A stretch of DNA of 64,000 bases from Allorhizobium pseudoryzae (GCF_011046245.1 NZ_CP049241.1:558001-622000); one strand, 5' to 3'. Positions 17,759 to 26,726 are shown, counted from the stretch's first letter. Program-made: numbers and translations. The notes: generated by a model from the letters alone, not told the origin.

Positions 17759-19684
17759 TTGACCTCTCAATCCCTGTTCTCAAGTGCATCGAAGAGTTTC
17801 CACAAGGGCCAATACACCGAGGCTCTGGCGTCGCTGAACGCGCTCCTTGATCACTCCAGGGACGTAAAGACCTATGCTCTTCTGGCCAAAACGCTCGTTG
17901 CCTTGGGTTTCAAGGAGGATGCGGCGAAGATCTACGTGCTGGCGGGAGAATTGGGCGGTTCGCGGGCGGAGGATTTCTACACCGAGGCGATGAAGATCTA
18001 TTTCGAGCTGGGTCAGGATGACCTTGCACTGAGCCTGGGACGACCTCTCCTGGAACGCGCGAGACAGGATCCGGAGCTTGCCTTCATCATCACCTCGCTC
18101 TTTCTGAAGCGCGGCGAAAAGGACATGGTCCGCGTCTTTTTGCCGGCGTTGTCCACAAGTTCAAACTCCAAGCACAACAGCCTTGCCTTCCTGCTTCTGA
18201 CAGGCACGCCGGAAAATCCGCGCGACCGCGAAACCGTCGCCAATCTCCTGGAGCGTCTGCCGCGCAGCATCGTGGTCATCATGGCGCATCTCGTCTTCCA
18301 GCGCGAAGTCAACAATTACTGGGAGATGGAGCGCCTGCAGCCGGAACTGAACCGGATGCTCTCCAAGAACCCGGCGCAGATGATGAAGGTGGAAGCCCCC
18401 TTCTACAATCTGCACTGGCTGGCGGACGAGGCGCTCAACAAGATTGCCAGCTACAAGCCGGATGCCTTTCCGGCGACAAACCCGATCGAGCGCCATTGGC
18501 GTCCGCATGCCTGGGGCAAGAAGCTCAGGATCGGCTACCTGTCCTCAGACCTCTGGCACGATCATGCCACCATGAAACTGGCAGGCAGCGTGCTCTCCCT
18601 GCACGACCGCGACAAGTTCGACGTCACGGTCTTCTGCTATACGGACCCGAAGCACTTGACGGCGGAGATCGATCAGGACCGCAGCAAATGGGGCACGATC
18701 GTCACCATCCGCGACTTGAATGACGCCGCAGCGGCGCAGGTCATCCGCGACCACAACATCGATATTCTGATCGACTTGAAGGGCCACACGCGCGGAGGCC
18801 GTCCAGGCATCCTTAACCATCAGGCCGCACCGGTGCAGGTGGCATGGCTGGGCTTCCCGGGGACCACGGTCAATATCGATCTCGATTACATCATCGGCGA
18901 TCATCATGTGCTGCCGGATGCGTCGAAGCCGCATTACTGGGAAAAGTTCTGCCGAATGCCGGAAAGCTATCAGCCGAACGACCCGTTCAACCGTCCGCGT
19001 CGCGACCTCTTCACCCGAGCCGATGCCGGCCTGCCGGACGATGCCTTCGTCTTCGGTTCGTTTAACGCGACCCGCAAGATTTCGCTGGCCAACGTCAATC
19101 TCTGGGTGAAGATCCTGAAGGCGACGCCTGGCAGCGTTCTCTGGCTGATGTGCAAGGCGGACGAGGCGCGCGACAACCTGCTGCGTCGGTTCACCTCGGC
19201 CGGGATCGAGGCAAAACGTATCGTCTTTACCAAAGTGGTTTCCTACGAGGAGCATCTGGCCCGCCTGACGCTCGCCGATCTCGGCCTCGACACCTTCCCC
19301 TATAATGGTCACACGACCACATCCGAACAGCTGTGGGCGGGGCTGCCGGTGCTGACCCTGAAGGGCAGCCACTTTGCCTCACGCGTCTCGGAGAGCCTGC
19401 TGCACGCCGTGGGCGTGCCGGAACTGATTGCTGAGACGGAAGACGACTATGTCCGCATGGCTGTCGATTTCTTCAAGAACCGCCAGAGTCTGGAGCCGTT
19501 CAAGGCGAGACTGGAAGAAAACCGGCTGGTCAAGCCGCTGTTCGATGCCGAACGCTTCTGCAGACATCTGGAGACGGCTTACGAACTGATGGCCGAGCGC
19601 GCGCGCCAAAACCTGGAACCGGATCATATCGATGTACCCGCCCTGCCGCCGCGCACCGAGCCCTTTCTTGTCGAGAAGGAATAA
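17759..19684 (+). CDS. SPINDLY-type O-GlcNAc transferase homologue (copy 1)
   Basis: This 641-residue protein begins at a TTG with a CTGGAG ribosome site; no in-frame ATG occurs before the TPR region. About 230 N-terminal residues are TPR-like helices, followed by the bacterial O-GlcNAc transferase catalytic region: IGYLSSDLWHDHATM, IDILIDLKGHTRGGRP, PVQVAWLGFPGTT, FVFGSFNATRKIS and LGLDTFPYNGHTTTSEQLW. Members glycosylate Ser/Thr of cytosolic proteins, in some bacteria flagellin. It is the first gene of a seven-gene plus-strand cluster and is divergent from a flagellin gene, which supports a filament-modification role. The acceptor and sugar donor are unknown. It resembles the classic SPINDLY motifs more closely than the copy at 6215-8248. 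Confidence 0.9.
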   Translation: MTSQSLFSSASKSFHKGQYTEALASLNALLDHSRDVKTYALLAKTLVALGFKEDAAKIYVLAGELGGSRAEDFYTEAMKIYFELGQDDLALSLGRPLLERARQDPELAFIITSLFLKRGEKDMVRVFLPALSTSSNSKHNSLAFLLLTGTPENPRDRETVANLLERLPRSIVVIMAHLVFQREVNNYWEMERLQPELNRMLSKNPAQMMKVEAPFYNLHWLADEALNKIASYKPDAFPATNPIERHWRPHAWGKKLRIGYLSSDLWHDHATMKLAGSVLSLHDRDKFDVTVFCYTDPKHLTAEIDQDRSKWGTIVTIRDLNDAAAAQVIRDHNIDILIDLKGHTRGGRPGILNHQAAPVQVAWLGFPGTTVNIDLDYIIGDHHVLPDASKPHYWEKFCRMPESYQPNDPFNRPRRDLFTRADAGLPDDAFVFGSFNATRKISLANVNLWVKILKATPGSVLWLMCKADEARDNLLRRFTSAGIEAKRIVFTKVVSYEEHLARLTLADLGLDTFPYNGHTTTSEQLWAGLPVLTLKGSHFASRVSESLLHAVGVPELIAETEDDYVRMAVDFFKNRQSLEPFKARLEENRLVKPLFDAERFCRHLETAYELMAERARQNLEPDHIDVPALPPRTEPFLVEKE

Positions 19685-19730
19685 GCGACCGTCGATCGGA
19701 CAGAGCCGGTAGATCGCCGGCAGGAGAGCA

Positions 19731-20816
19731 ATGCAGATGACGGCCACCCCCGGTGATATGCTCCACCCCTACAGCACGCTGCCGGACCGCGCCGTCTGGC
19801 GCAAGGCCGTGGCGGAAACCCATCCGCTCCAGCTGACGGGCCTCTATCGCAAGAAGTTCGACATTCCGGCTGACGCGCGCATCAGCACGGCCGGCAGCTG
19901 CTTTGCACAGCATATTGCCAAAACGCTGAAGCGCAGCGGTTTTAATTTCCGGGATTTCGAACCTGCGCCTTCGCTGTTTCCCCCGGCACTGGCGCAAAGC
20001 TACAATTACGGAGTCTATTCGGCGCGGTTCTGCAATATCTACACCGCCCGGCAGTTGCACCAGACCTTCGAACGCGCCATGGGCGGTTTTGCGCCGGAAG
20101 AGAAGCCGTGGGTCCGCGGGGATGGCTTCGCCGACCCCTTCCGGCCGCTGCTCGAGCCGGATCCCTTCGAGAGCGTTGCAGAACTGGAGCGTTCGCGACA
20201 GACGCATCTGTCGGCGGTGCGCGAGATGTTTCACCAAACGGATGTCTTCATCTTTACCTTGGGCCTGACCGAAGCCTGGCAGTCGCGGCACGATGGCGCG
20301 GTCTTTCCGCTCTGTCCCGGCACGGTCGCGGGCCAGTTTCGCGACGAAGACCATGTGTTCAAGAACTTCAACTATTTCGAGATCTTCGAGGATCTTGTCG
20401 CGGTGATGGGCAAGATGCGCCAGCTCAATCCCCAGATGCGCTTCATTCTCACGGTCTCGCCGGTGCCGCTCACCGCGACACGCACGGATCATCACGTGCT
20501 GGCTGCAACGCTCTACTCGAAGTCCGTGCTGCGGGCCGTTGCTGGTCACCTCGCCTCGGAGCTGGATTTCGTCGATTACTTCCCATCCTACGAAATCATC
20601 GCCGCGCCCTCCATGCGCGGCCTCTTCTATGATCACAACCAGCGCAGCGTGAACGCTGCCGGCGTCGATTACGTGATGTCCCACTTCCTGAAGGAGCATC
20701 GCGCGCCCCCCTCTGAGGGACAATCCTCCCCCTCCATGATCAAGCAGCAGCTGCTGGGTGATCTGGAGGTCCAGTGCGAGGAGATGATGCAGGCGCAGGA
20801 ACTCGGCTATGCTTGA
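19731..20816 (+). CDS. GSCFA-domain protein
   Basis: This 361-residue protein carries the family's namesake motif in ISTAGSCFAQHIAKTL (about residues 48-63), followed by the conserved FNYGVYS-like segment (SYNYGVYSARFCNIY). It has no signal peptide, so it is cytosolic. GSCFA proteins are related to SGNH/GDSL esterases and acyltransferases and are often encoded beside glycosyltransferases, but their reaction is not well established. The conserved C-terminal block DYFPSYEII and DHNQRSVNAAG contains a plausible Asp/His pair. The next gene starts inside its last codons (8-base overlap), so the two are tightly coupled. I infer acyl or ester modification of the glycan or glycoprotein made by this cluster. 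Confidence 0.85.
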   Translation: MQMTATPGDMLHPYSTLPDRAVWRKAVAETHPLQLTGLYRKKFDIPADARISTAGSCFAQHIAKTLKRSGFNFRDFEPAPSLFPPALAQSYNYGVYSARFCNIYTARQLHQTFERAMGGFAPEEKPWVRGDGFADPFRPLLEPDPFESVAELERSRQTHLSAVREMFHQTDVFIFTLGLTEAWQSRHDGAVFPLCPGTVAGQFRDEDHVFKNFNYFEIFEDLVAVMGKMRQLNPQMRFILTVSPVPLTATRTDHHVLAATLYSKSVLRAVAGHLASELDFVDYFPSYEIIAAPSMRGLFYDHNQRSVNAAGVDYVMSHFLKEHRAPPSEGQSSPSMIKQQLLGDLEVQCEEMMQAQELGYA

Positions 20817-21537
20817 GATCATCGGAGACTCGCACATCCAGGCGCTGCGCGATGGCGCCCTGAAAGCGGGCCAGGACAGCATTCGCAGCCGGCATGGCCA
20901 GATCCGCATCGCGCAGCTCGGCCACGGCTACAATTTCCTGGAGCCGTTCTTCCGATTTGACGGACGTGCTGTCGCCTTCACGCAGGATGGCGCACGCACC
21001 ACGTTCGCGAAGCTCAATCACGACCATTCTCCAGTCATCGAACTGCAGGATGTCCGGCGCTTTGTCTTCGTCTTTGGTTTCTATCCGAGCTTCGGCTTCA
21101 ACGCCGAGCATTGGACGACGCACACGGCCGCCCTCTGGAGCCCTGACCGGCAGCTGGTGACCCGCCGCGCCTTCGCCGCCATCATCGAGGAGACCATGAA
21201 GGAGCCTCTGGCCTTCTTCCGGCAACTCACTTCCATGAAGGTCCGCTTTTCCGTTGCCTCTTGTTGTCCGGCGCCGGCGAGCTATCACCGCCTGGCCGGC
21301 AAGTCGAATTTTGCCGAAGGGGAAGTCGCGTTGATCTACAATCGGTTCCGCGACCATGTCTGTGCGCGTCTGGATGATCTCGGCGTTCCCTATCACCTGC
21401 CGCCGGCAGAAGTTTACGACGCATCCGGCGCCATGCTGGATCATTTTGCCAAAATGCCCGGCGACTACCATGCAAACGCCGCCTACGGGACGCTGATGCT
21501 CTCGAAGATACTGCAGGAAACGGACGCTCTGGCATGA
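20809..21537 (+). CDS. SGNH-hydrolase-like protein
   Basis: A 242-residue protein with an N-terminal MLEIIGDSHIQAL, where GDSH resembles the block I nucleophile motif of SGNH/GDSL enzymes, and a C-terminal DYHANAAYG, where the Asp and His fit the DxxH block V. No signal peptide is visible. It overlaps the GSCFA gene by 8 bases, and the pair probably works together, for example as deacetylase/acetyltransferase partners on the same substrate. Assignment to a named family is uncertain because the middle section (VFVFGFYPSFGFN) has no motif I recognise. Confidence 0.6.
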   Translation: MLEIIGDSHIQALRDGALKAGQDSIRSRHGQIRIAQLGHGYNFLEPFFRFDGRAVAFTQDGARTTFAKLNHDHSPVIELQDVRRFVFVFGFYPSFGFNAEHWTTHTAALWSPDRQLVTRRAFAAIIEETMKEPLAFFRQLTSMKVRFSVASCCPAPASYHRLAGKSNFAEGEVALIYNRFRDHVCARLDDLGVPYHLPPAEVYDASGAMLDHFAKMPGDYHANAAYGTLMLSKILQETDALA

Positions 21538-21700
21538 CAATGCCGGCCGCGAATGCAGCGACTGCTGTTTTCTCCCGATGGCCTTCATTGTCCCGCCAGC
21601 TTGAGGAAAGCCTGATCCGCTAGCGTGGTGATGCTTATGAAGCGTGTGCTGGCGTCGGCTGCACCGCACCTGTCGACCTAGAGATGCACGAGGACGTGGA

Positions 21701-23230
21701 ATGTCTGAGATCAACCCCACCAGTCAACCGATCTCAGGTTCGGATCTGTCGGAGCAGATTGCGGCCCTGCGTCAGGATATTGGCGGGTTGAACGAGAAGA
21801 TCGAGGTGCAGGGCGCCATCCAGATCGAGATCGCCAAGCTGCTGCAATCCTTCCACACGCAACACCTGGCACTGCCCGGCCAGATCGCCGGGATCATCCA
21901 GTCGGCACTTGAGGCGAGTGCGCAGGACAAGGTGACGCTGAGCAACGAAGCGCTCTCAAAGCTTGACTACCGGTTCAACCAGATCGCCGCGAACTTCCAT
22001 ACCCTGAAGCAGGTCAGCAACCTGACTCTGCGAGAGCTGCGTCCGCCCATCGACAGGATCCGCTGCGTGTTCATCGTGCAGTCCATTCCAATGTGGGATG
22101 CCCTGGCGGATGTCTATTGGTCGATGGTGGACGACGCCCGCTTCCACCCGATCGTCGTGTCCATCAACAACAGCCAGCTGGGCCGCGCCGAATTCACCGG
22201 TGAAGAAGAGGTGCACAAAGGCCTGACGGAGCAGAACATCCCGCATCTGCGCATGAACGTTTCGTCGCTCGAGGCGCTGGATATTCTGCGCAGCCTGAAC
22301 CCGGACGTCGTCTTCCGCCAACAGCAATGGGACAGCCCCGTGCCGCCAGGCCTGCGCACGCCCGAAATCACCTTCGCGCGCATCTGCGTTGTCCCCTACG
22401 GCATGGGTCTGCTGGCCAAACCGAATTCGACCGATACGTCGGACGAGGCCTACGACAACAATTACGACCAGGCCTATCACCGGATGGCCTGGCGGGTGTT
22501 CTGCGAGACCGAGATCACGCGCACCTATTACCGCTCCTTCGCCCATTCGGACCCGGACAAGTTCGTGCTGAGCGGCTACTCGAAGCTGGACAAGCTTCTG
22601 GAAGCCAAGGGCAAGGGCGTCTGGCCGATCCCCGAGCCGAACGGGCGCAGTTTCCGCATCATCTGGGCGCCCCATCATTCGCTGGCCATTCATGGCGAGG
22701 GTTTCGGGGTCTTCCACAAGATCTACCGGCAGATGCTGGAATGGGCGCAGCAGGCCACGGACATCCAGTTCGTCTACAAGCCGCATCCGGCGCTCTCCTA
22801 TTCGGCGCCTCGATCGGGTGCGATCAACGATCCGGATTATCCAAGCTTCCTGCAGACCTGGGAGGCGCTGCCGAACTGCGCGATCTGCGAAGGCAGCTAT
22901 GGCGAGCTCTTCGACGCCTCCGACATGATGCTGACGGACGGCGTGTCGTTCCTGACCGAATACCACCTGTTTGCCAAACCGATCGTCTTCATCGATTCCG
23001 GCGTCCATGCGCGCTTCAACCACCTCGGGCGGCTGGCCGAAGCCGCGGCTCATCGGGTAGACAGTTTTGAGGAGATGCGCACGGCCGCACTGTCCTACAA
23101 GGACGGCAAGGCGTGGCCGCTGGAAAAGGAGCGTCAGGATCTGCTCGAGGTTCTGAGGCCACGGCAGGAGCCAGCCTCTCGTATCATCCTGGATTCCATT
23201 GCTGACGGCATCCATTCATCGAGGTCCTGA
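21701..23230 (+). CDS. CDP-glycerol glycerophosphotransferase-like protein
   Basis: I place the start at the ATG at 21701 (MSEINPTSQPISG), giving 509 residues; an upstream frame start would add an Arg-rich stretch. Residues about 15-110 look like a coiled coil. The C-terminal half resembles polyglycerol-phosphate polymerases of the TagF/TagB type: IIWAPHHS, FVYKPHPAL, then a segment with ASDMMLTDGVSFLTEYHLFAKPIVF, equivalent to the family's Asp-Ser-Ser acceptor region. Such enzymes transfer a phospho-polyol from CDP-glycerol or a related donor. Together with the nucleotidyltransferase two genes downstream it suggests a phosphodiester-linked decoration. Donor and acceptor cannot be told from sequence. 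Confidence 0.6.
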   Translation: MSEINPTSQPISGSDLSEQIAALRQDIGGLNEKIEVQGAIQIEIAKLLQSFHTQHLALPGQIAGIIQSALEASAQDKVTLSNEALSKLDYRFNQIAANFHTLKQVSNLTLRELRPPIDRIRCVFIVQSIPMWDALADVYWSMVDDARFHPIVVSINNSQLGRAEFTGEEEVHKGLTEQNIPHLRMNVSSLEALDILRSLNPDVVFRQQQWDSPVPPGLRTPEITFARICVVPYGMGLLAKPNSTDTSDEAYDNNYDQAYHRMAWRVFCETEITRTYYRSFAHSDPDKFVLSGYSKLDKLLEAKGKGVWPIPEPNGRSFRIIWAPHHSLAIHGEGFGVFHKIYRQMLEWAQQATDIQFVYKPHPALSYSAPRSGAINDPDYPSFLQTWEALPNCAICEGSYGELFDASDMMLTDGVSFLTEYHLFAKPIVFIDSGVHARFNHLGRLAEAAAHRVDSFEEMRTAALSYKDGKAWPLEKERQDLLEVLRPRQEPASRIILDSIADGIHSSRS

Positions 23231-23233
23231 GAC

Positions 23234-23908
23234 ATGTATCGCGCCGATTCGCCTGCTTTGGAACATACCTTCACCACGTCACCGGCCGGCGTGCCGGGCC
23301 AGAAGCAGAAAACGGCCTTCGCCTTCGATCTGGACGGAACGATCACCAAGGCCGAGCTTCTGCCGATGATCGCTTCCGAACTCGGGCTGGAGCCGGAAAT
23401 GCGGCTGCTGACCGAGCTCACCATGGCCGGCATGATCCCCTTCGAGGATTCCTTCCGCCTGCGTTTCGCCATCCTGCGAACGGCTGGGCTGGACCGCATC
23501 CGGTCCGTAGTTTCCGAGGTCGAGTTCGATCCCGACATCGAAGCGTTCATCCGGGAAAATCGGGAGCGTTCGTTCGTTGTCACCGGCAATCTCGATCTGT
23601 GGGTTCAGCCGCTGCAGGAGCGCCTGGGTTGCCGCTTCTTTACCTCGACGGCCATGACCGATGCCCATGGGCACGTGACAGGCCTCGACACGGTGATGCG
23701 CAAGAACATTGCCGCCCTGGAGCTCAAGGAGCATTTCGAACGGCTGGTGGCCATTGGCGACGGGTTCAACGATGTTCCGATGTTCGACGTCGCCGATATC
23801 GGCATCGCCTTCTATGGCATCCACAGCGCGCCGGACGCTCTTGTCTCGGTCTCCAATTACGTGGCCCTCGACGGAAAATCGCTATGCCGACTGTTAAACA
23901 CGCTGTAA
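23234..23908 (+). CDS. HAD-family phosphatase (SerB-like)
   Basis: A 224-residue haloacid-dehalogenase hydrolase. Motif I is FAFDLDGTITKAE (nucleophile and acid Asp), motif II VVTGN, and motif III GDGFNDVPMF. The N-terminal about 30 residues precede the fold. A short helical cap lies between motifs I and II, as in phosphoserine-phosphatase-type members. It starts 3 bases after the glycerophosphotransferase-like gene, and its 3' end overlaps the nucleotidyltransferase gene by 25 bases, so the three are one transcript. The likely job is to hydrolyse a small phosphorylated metabolite in the same biosynthetic route. The SerB resemblance need not mean serine metabolism. Confidence 0.75.
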   Translation: MYRADSPALEHTFTTSPAGVPGQKQKTAFAFDLDGTITKAELLPMIASELGLEPEMRLLTELTMAGMIPFEDSFRLRFAILRTAGLDRIRSVVSEVEFDPDIEAFIRENRERSFVVTGNLDLWVQPLQERLGCRFFTSTAMTDAHGHVTGLDTVMRKNIAALELKEHFERLVAIGDGFNDVPMFDVADIGIAFYGIHSAPDALVSVSNYVALDGKSLCRLLNTL

Positions 23909-24549
23909 TCGCCGCGGCAGGCCTGGGGTCACGCCTCGGGCAGGGAAAGCCCAAATGCCTCGTCGAAGTCGAAGGCGTCAAAATCCTGAAGCACCTTCTG
24001 GCCCAGTTGAGCGAGGTCGAGGACGTGCGGGTGATCGTCGGCTTCGAAGAGAAGGCGGTGATTTCCGAGCTGAAGCAGCTCGGCCGCGACGTGATCGTCG
24101 TGCGCAACCCGAACTTCCGCTCCACCACCACGCTGCACAGCTACACGCTGGGCTGCCAGCACATGAGCGGCGACTGCCTGTTCATGGATGGCGACCTTCT
24201 GCTGGAGCCTGCAAGCTTTGCGCGCTTCCTCGCGGCCTGCGAGCCTGGCGCGCCGAAACTTGCCATCACCCAGACCAAGACGAAGGACGCCGTCTTCGCC
24301 ATCACGGAAGGCGACCAGATCGTCGGTTTCCGCCGGGAAGAGCCGACAGAGTACGAGTGGTCCAACATCGCCTGGCTGCCTGTCACCACATTCGACACCA
24401 TCGGAAACACGCCGGTCTACGAACATCTGAAGGCGTACCTTCCGATCATCGGTCACGAGATCGTCTCCTATGAGATCGATACGGCCGAAGACATGCGGCT
24501 GGCGTTGAGCCATACGGATCTCTTCGACTTGAAAGCCCTCGCCTCCTGA
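23884..24549 (+). CDS. nucleotidyltransferase, sugar- or choline-phosphate type
   Basis: Starts at the ATG at 23884 (MPTVKHAVIAAAGLG), giving 221 residues. The N-terminal signature AAGLGSRLGQGKPKCLVEV is the nucleotide-binding loop with the conserved Lys of NTP-transferases; FMDGDLLL supplies a metal-binding Asp. The size and single-domain layout fit small CTP-dependent enzymes such as LicC-type phosphocholine cytidylyltransferases, or sugar-1-phosphate nucleotidyltransferases. It overlaps the HAD gene by 25 bases. In this cluster it probably activates the group that the glycerophosphotransferase-like protein then transfers. The exact substrate is open. Confidence 0.75.
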   Translation: MPTVKHAVIAAAGLGSRLGQGKPKCLVEVEGVKILKHLLAQLSEVEDVRVIVGFEEKAVISELKQLGRDVIVVRNPNFRSTTTLHSYTLGCQHMSGDCLFMDGDLLLEPASFARFLAACEPGAPKLAITQTKTKDAVFAITEGDQIVGFRREEPTEYEWSNIAWLPVTTFDTIGNTPVYEHLKAYLPIIGHEIVSYEIDTAEDMRLALSHTDLFDLKALAS

Positions 24550-24643
24550 CCGCCCCATGGATCGCGGCCTCCCGCAGGCACGCCGTCCGCCCCACCAACG
24601 TTTCTGCCATGCGCAACGGCAGGCCGACAACGCAGGATCCGCC

Positions 24644-25378
24644 ATGAGCAGATTGTACGACGCGAAGGTCGATATCGACCCGTCCAAGGTTCAGAAGTTC
24701 TTTGACGACCGCGCCCGCCGCGAAGCCAACTCCATCAATGCCGTGATGTTGCAGCCCGAGGGATCGGTGATCGCCATCGAGCGGGACAGGCATGAGCGCG
24801 AGATGCTGCTGCCGCGGCTGGACAGGCCCTCGAAAATCCTGGATCTCGGTTGCGGGGCCGGCCGATTGGCGCTTCACTACGGCGATGGTGGCCACACCTA
24901 CATGGGCATCGACTTCTCGGGCGAATTGATCGCCAAAGGCAGGGAGTTGAATGCTGGCCAGCACGACATTCATTTCGCCATTGCGCAGGTGCCGCACATC
25001 GATGTCGCGGCACTGCCTGTTCAGCCGCCCTTCGATGTCCTCATCATCACCGGTCTGCTGATCTACCTCAACGATGAGGCGGTGATCCGGACCCTTCAAC
25101 TGATGGCCGATCTCGCGGCGCCCGAGGCCCTCGTCTACATCCGGGAGTCCATATCGGATATTGCCACGCGCCTGACACTCAAGGACTTCTTCTCGCAGGA
25201 GTTGAACGAGTACTACAACGGTGTCTACCGCACCCGGGCAGAGCTGAAGGCCGATTTCGAAGCGACCTTCCTGCAGGCCGGTTTCCGCATGACGGACGAA
25301 GGCTACGCTTTCCCCGAGCACCTGCGCAACCGGGCGGAAACGACGCAGTATTTCTACCGGTTTGAACGCAAGGCGTAA
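24644..25378 (+). CDS. class I SAM-dependent methyltransferase
   Basis: I chose the ATG at 24644 (MSRLYDAKVDIDPSK), giving 244 residues; an upstream in-frame start adds a Pro/Arg-rich stretch unlike the rest. The SAM-binding motif I is ILDLGCGAGRLALHYG (about residues 67-82), followed by YMGIDFSGELI (motif with acidic Asp) and PFDVLIITGLLIYL. This is a small-molecule type Rossmann methyltransferase. It is the last gene of the plus-strand cluster and is convergent with fliP across about 80 bases. It probably methylates the precursor or the finished glycan made by this cluster. Confidence 0.8.
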   Translation: MSRLYDAKVDIDPSKVQKFFDDRARREANSINAVMLQPEGSVIAIERDRHEREMLLPRLDRPSKILDLGCGAGRLALHYGDGGHTYMGIDFSGELIAKGRELNAGQHDIHFAIAQVPHIDVAALPVQPPFDVLIITGLLIYLNDEAVIRTLQLMADLAAPEALVYIRESISDIATRLTLKDFFSQELNEYYNGVYRTRAELKADFEATFLQAGFRMTDEGYAFPEHLRNRAETTQYFYRFERKA

Positions 25379-25456
25379 TGGGTCGGGTCGATCGGCGGAG
25401 GTAGGGCAGCGGCTCGACGCGCTTCTGCCGCTGCGCATCCGCGCAAAGCCGATGGC

Positions 25457-26194
25457 TCAATTGAACGAGCGCACCAGACTACCGACCAGCAGGTTCCATC
25501 CGTCGATCAACACGAAGAACAGGATCTTGAAGGGCAGAGAGATGGACGTCGGCGGCAGCATCATCATGCCCATGGCCATGGTGATGGCGGCAACGATCAT
25601 GTCGATCACCAGGAAAGGCAGCACGATCAGAAAACCGATTTCAAAACCCCGACGGATTTCCGACAGCATGAAGGCCGGGATCAGCACCCGGTAGTCGATC
25701 GCCTCCGGGGTGCCGACGGATTGGCCGCGTTCCTCTGCAATCTCCACAAACAGCGAAAGGTCCTTGTCGCGGGTATTGGCGGTCATGAAGGTGCGGAACG
25801 GCTCGGCGATCCGCTGCACGGCGGTCGCCTCGTCGATCTCGTTGCGCAGCAACGGCTGCACACCCTCGTTCCAGGAGCGGTCGAAGGTCGGTGACATGAC
25901 GTAGAAGGTCATGAACAGCGCCATGGAGATCAGCACCAGGTTGGAGGGGGCGGTCGCCAGCCCCATGCCGGTGCGCAGGATCGAAAAGGCGATGATGAAG
26001 CGCGGGAAGCTGGTGACCATCACCAGGATGCCCGGCGCAATCGACAGGACGGTCAGAAGCCCGAAGGTGCGGATGATCCACGCGGCTGCGGAGCCATCAA
26101 CCGGCAGATTGAGAAGATCCACCGGAGATTGCTGGGCAAGGGCAAGGCCCGGCACCATCATAAAAATGGCAAGCAGCGAAAGGAGTCGAATCAT
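25457..26194 (-). CDS. fliP: FliP, flagellar export gate subunit
   Basis: FliP forms the core pore of the flagellar type III export gate with FliQ and FliR. This 245-residue protein starts with a cleavable-type signal sequence (MIRLLSLLAIFMMVPGLALAQQ) and has the family pattern of membrane segments, including FPRFIIAFSILRTGMG, LVLISMALFMTFYVMSP and GFLIVLPFLVIDMIVA. It is the last gene of the long minus-strand operon and overlaps fliL by 4 bases. fliQ, flhA and fliR are not in this window and lie elsewhere in the cluster in related rhizobia. Confidence 0.97.
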   Translation of the reverse strand: MIRLLSLLAIFMMVPGLALAQQSPVDLLNLPVDGSAAAWIIRTFGLLTVLSIAPGILVMVTSFPRFIIAFSILRTGMGLATAPSNLVLISMALFMTFYVMSPTFDRSWNEGVQPLLRNEIDEATAVQRIAEPFRTFMTANTRDKDLSLFVEIAEERGQSVGTPEAIDYRVLIPAFMLSEIRRGFEIGFLIVLPFLVIDMIVAAITMAMGMMMLPPTSISLPFKILFFVLIDGWNLLVGSLVRSFN

Positions 26195-26700
26195 TCGATC
26201 ACGAAGGTTCTGAACATCACCTTCGATACTTTGCCTTGAGAACGCAGGTCAACACGTTCCTGAATGTCGTCCTTAAGATATTGAAAGCCGCGCGGGCCCT
26301 CGATCTGCTGCAGCGAAACCGTGCGCATGTAGGCAAGGATATCCTGATGGATCTCTTCCGCCAGCGGCAGTTCCGGATGTCCCTTGAACGCCAGCGCCAC
26401 CTCCAGCCGTATCCAGCTATCGGAAGGATAGGCGAGATTGGTGGTGATCGGCTCCAGTTGGACGACACCATTCGCCTCGGTGGAGATATGCGGAAGCCCC
26501 TCTTCCTTCTTCTCACCGTGCCCTGCCGCTGCCGCCGGCTTTGCCGGCTCTTCTGTCGCCGGTGGTTTCGGTGCGATCATGCCGCCCAGAACCCAGCCGC
26601 CGCCGGCGCCCACGAGCGTGACCACGGCAACGCCGGCAATCGTCATCACCAGTCCGCCCTTCTTCTTCTCCGGGGCGCCTTCTGCTGCTTCCTCAGCCAT
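26191..26700 (-). CDS. fliL: FliL, basal-body-associated stator helper
   Basis: FliL surrounds the stator and supports motor torque. This 169-residue protein has a short cytoplasmic tail rich in Ala/Glu/Lys, one membrane helix (about residues 18-40, VMTIAGVAVVTLVGAG), and a periplasmic domain with the conserved YPSDSWIRLEVAL and a C-terminal GKVSKVMFRTFVIE. It lies between flgH and fliP and overlaps fliP by 4 bases, as expected in rhizobial basal-body operons. Confidence 0.95.
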   Translation of the reverse strand: MAEEAAEGAPEKKKGGLVMTIAGVAVVTLVGAGGGWVLGGMIAPKPPATEEPAKPAAAAGHGEKKEEGLPHISTEANGVVQLEPITTNLAYPSDSWIRLEVALAFKGHPELPLAEEIHQDILAYMRTVSLQQIEGPRGFQYLKDDIQERVDLRSQGKVSKVMFRTFVIE

Positions 26701-26726
26701 GCGTCATCCTTTCGCCCTCTCCGCAA

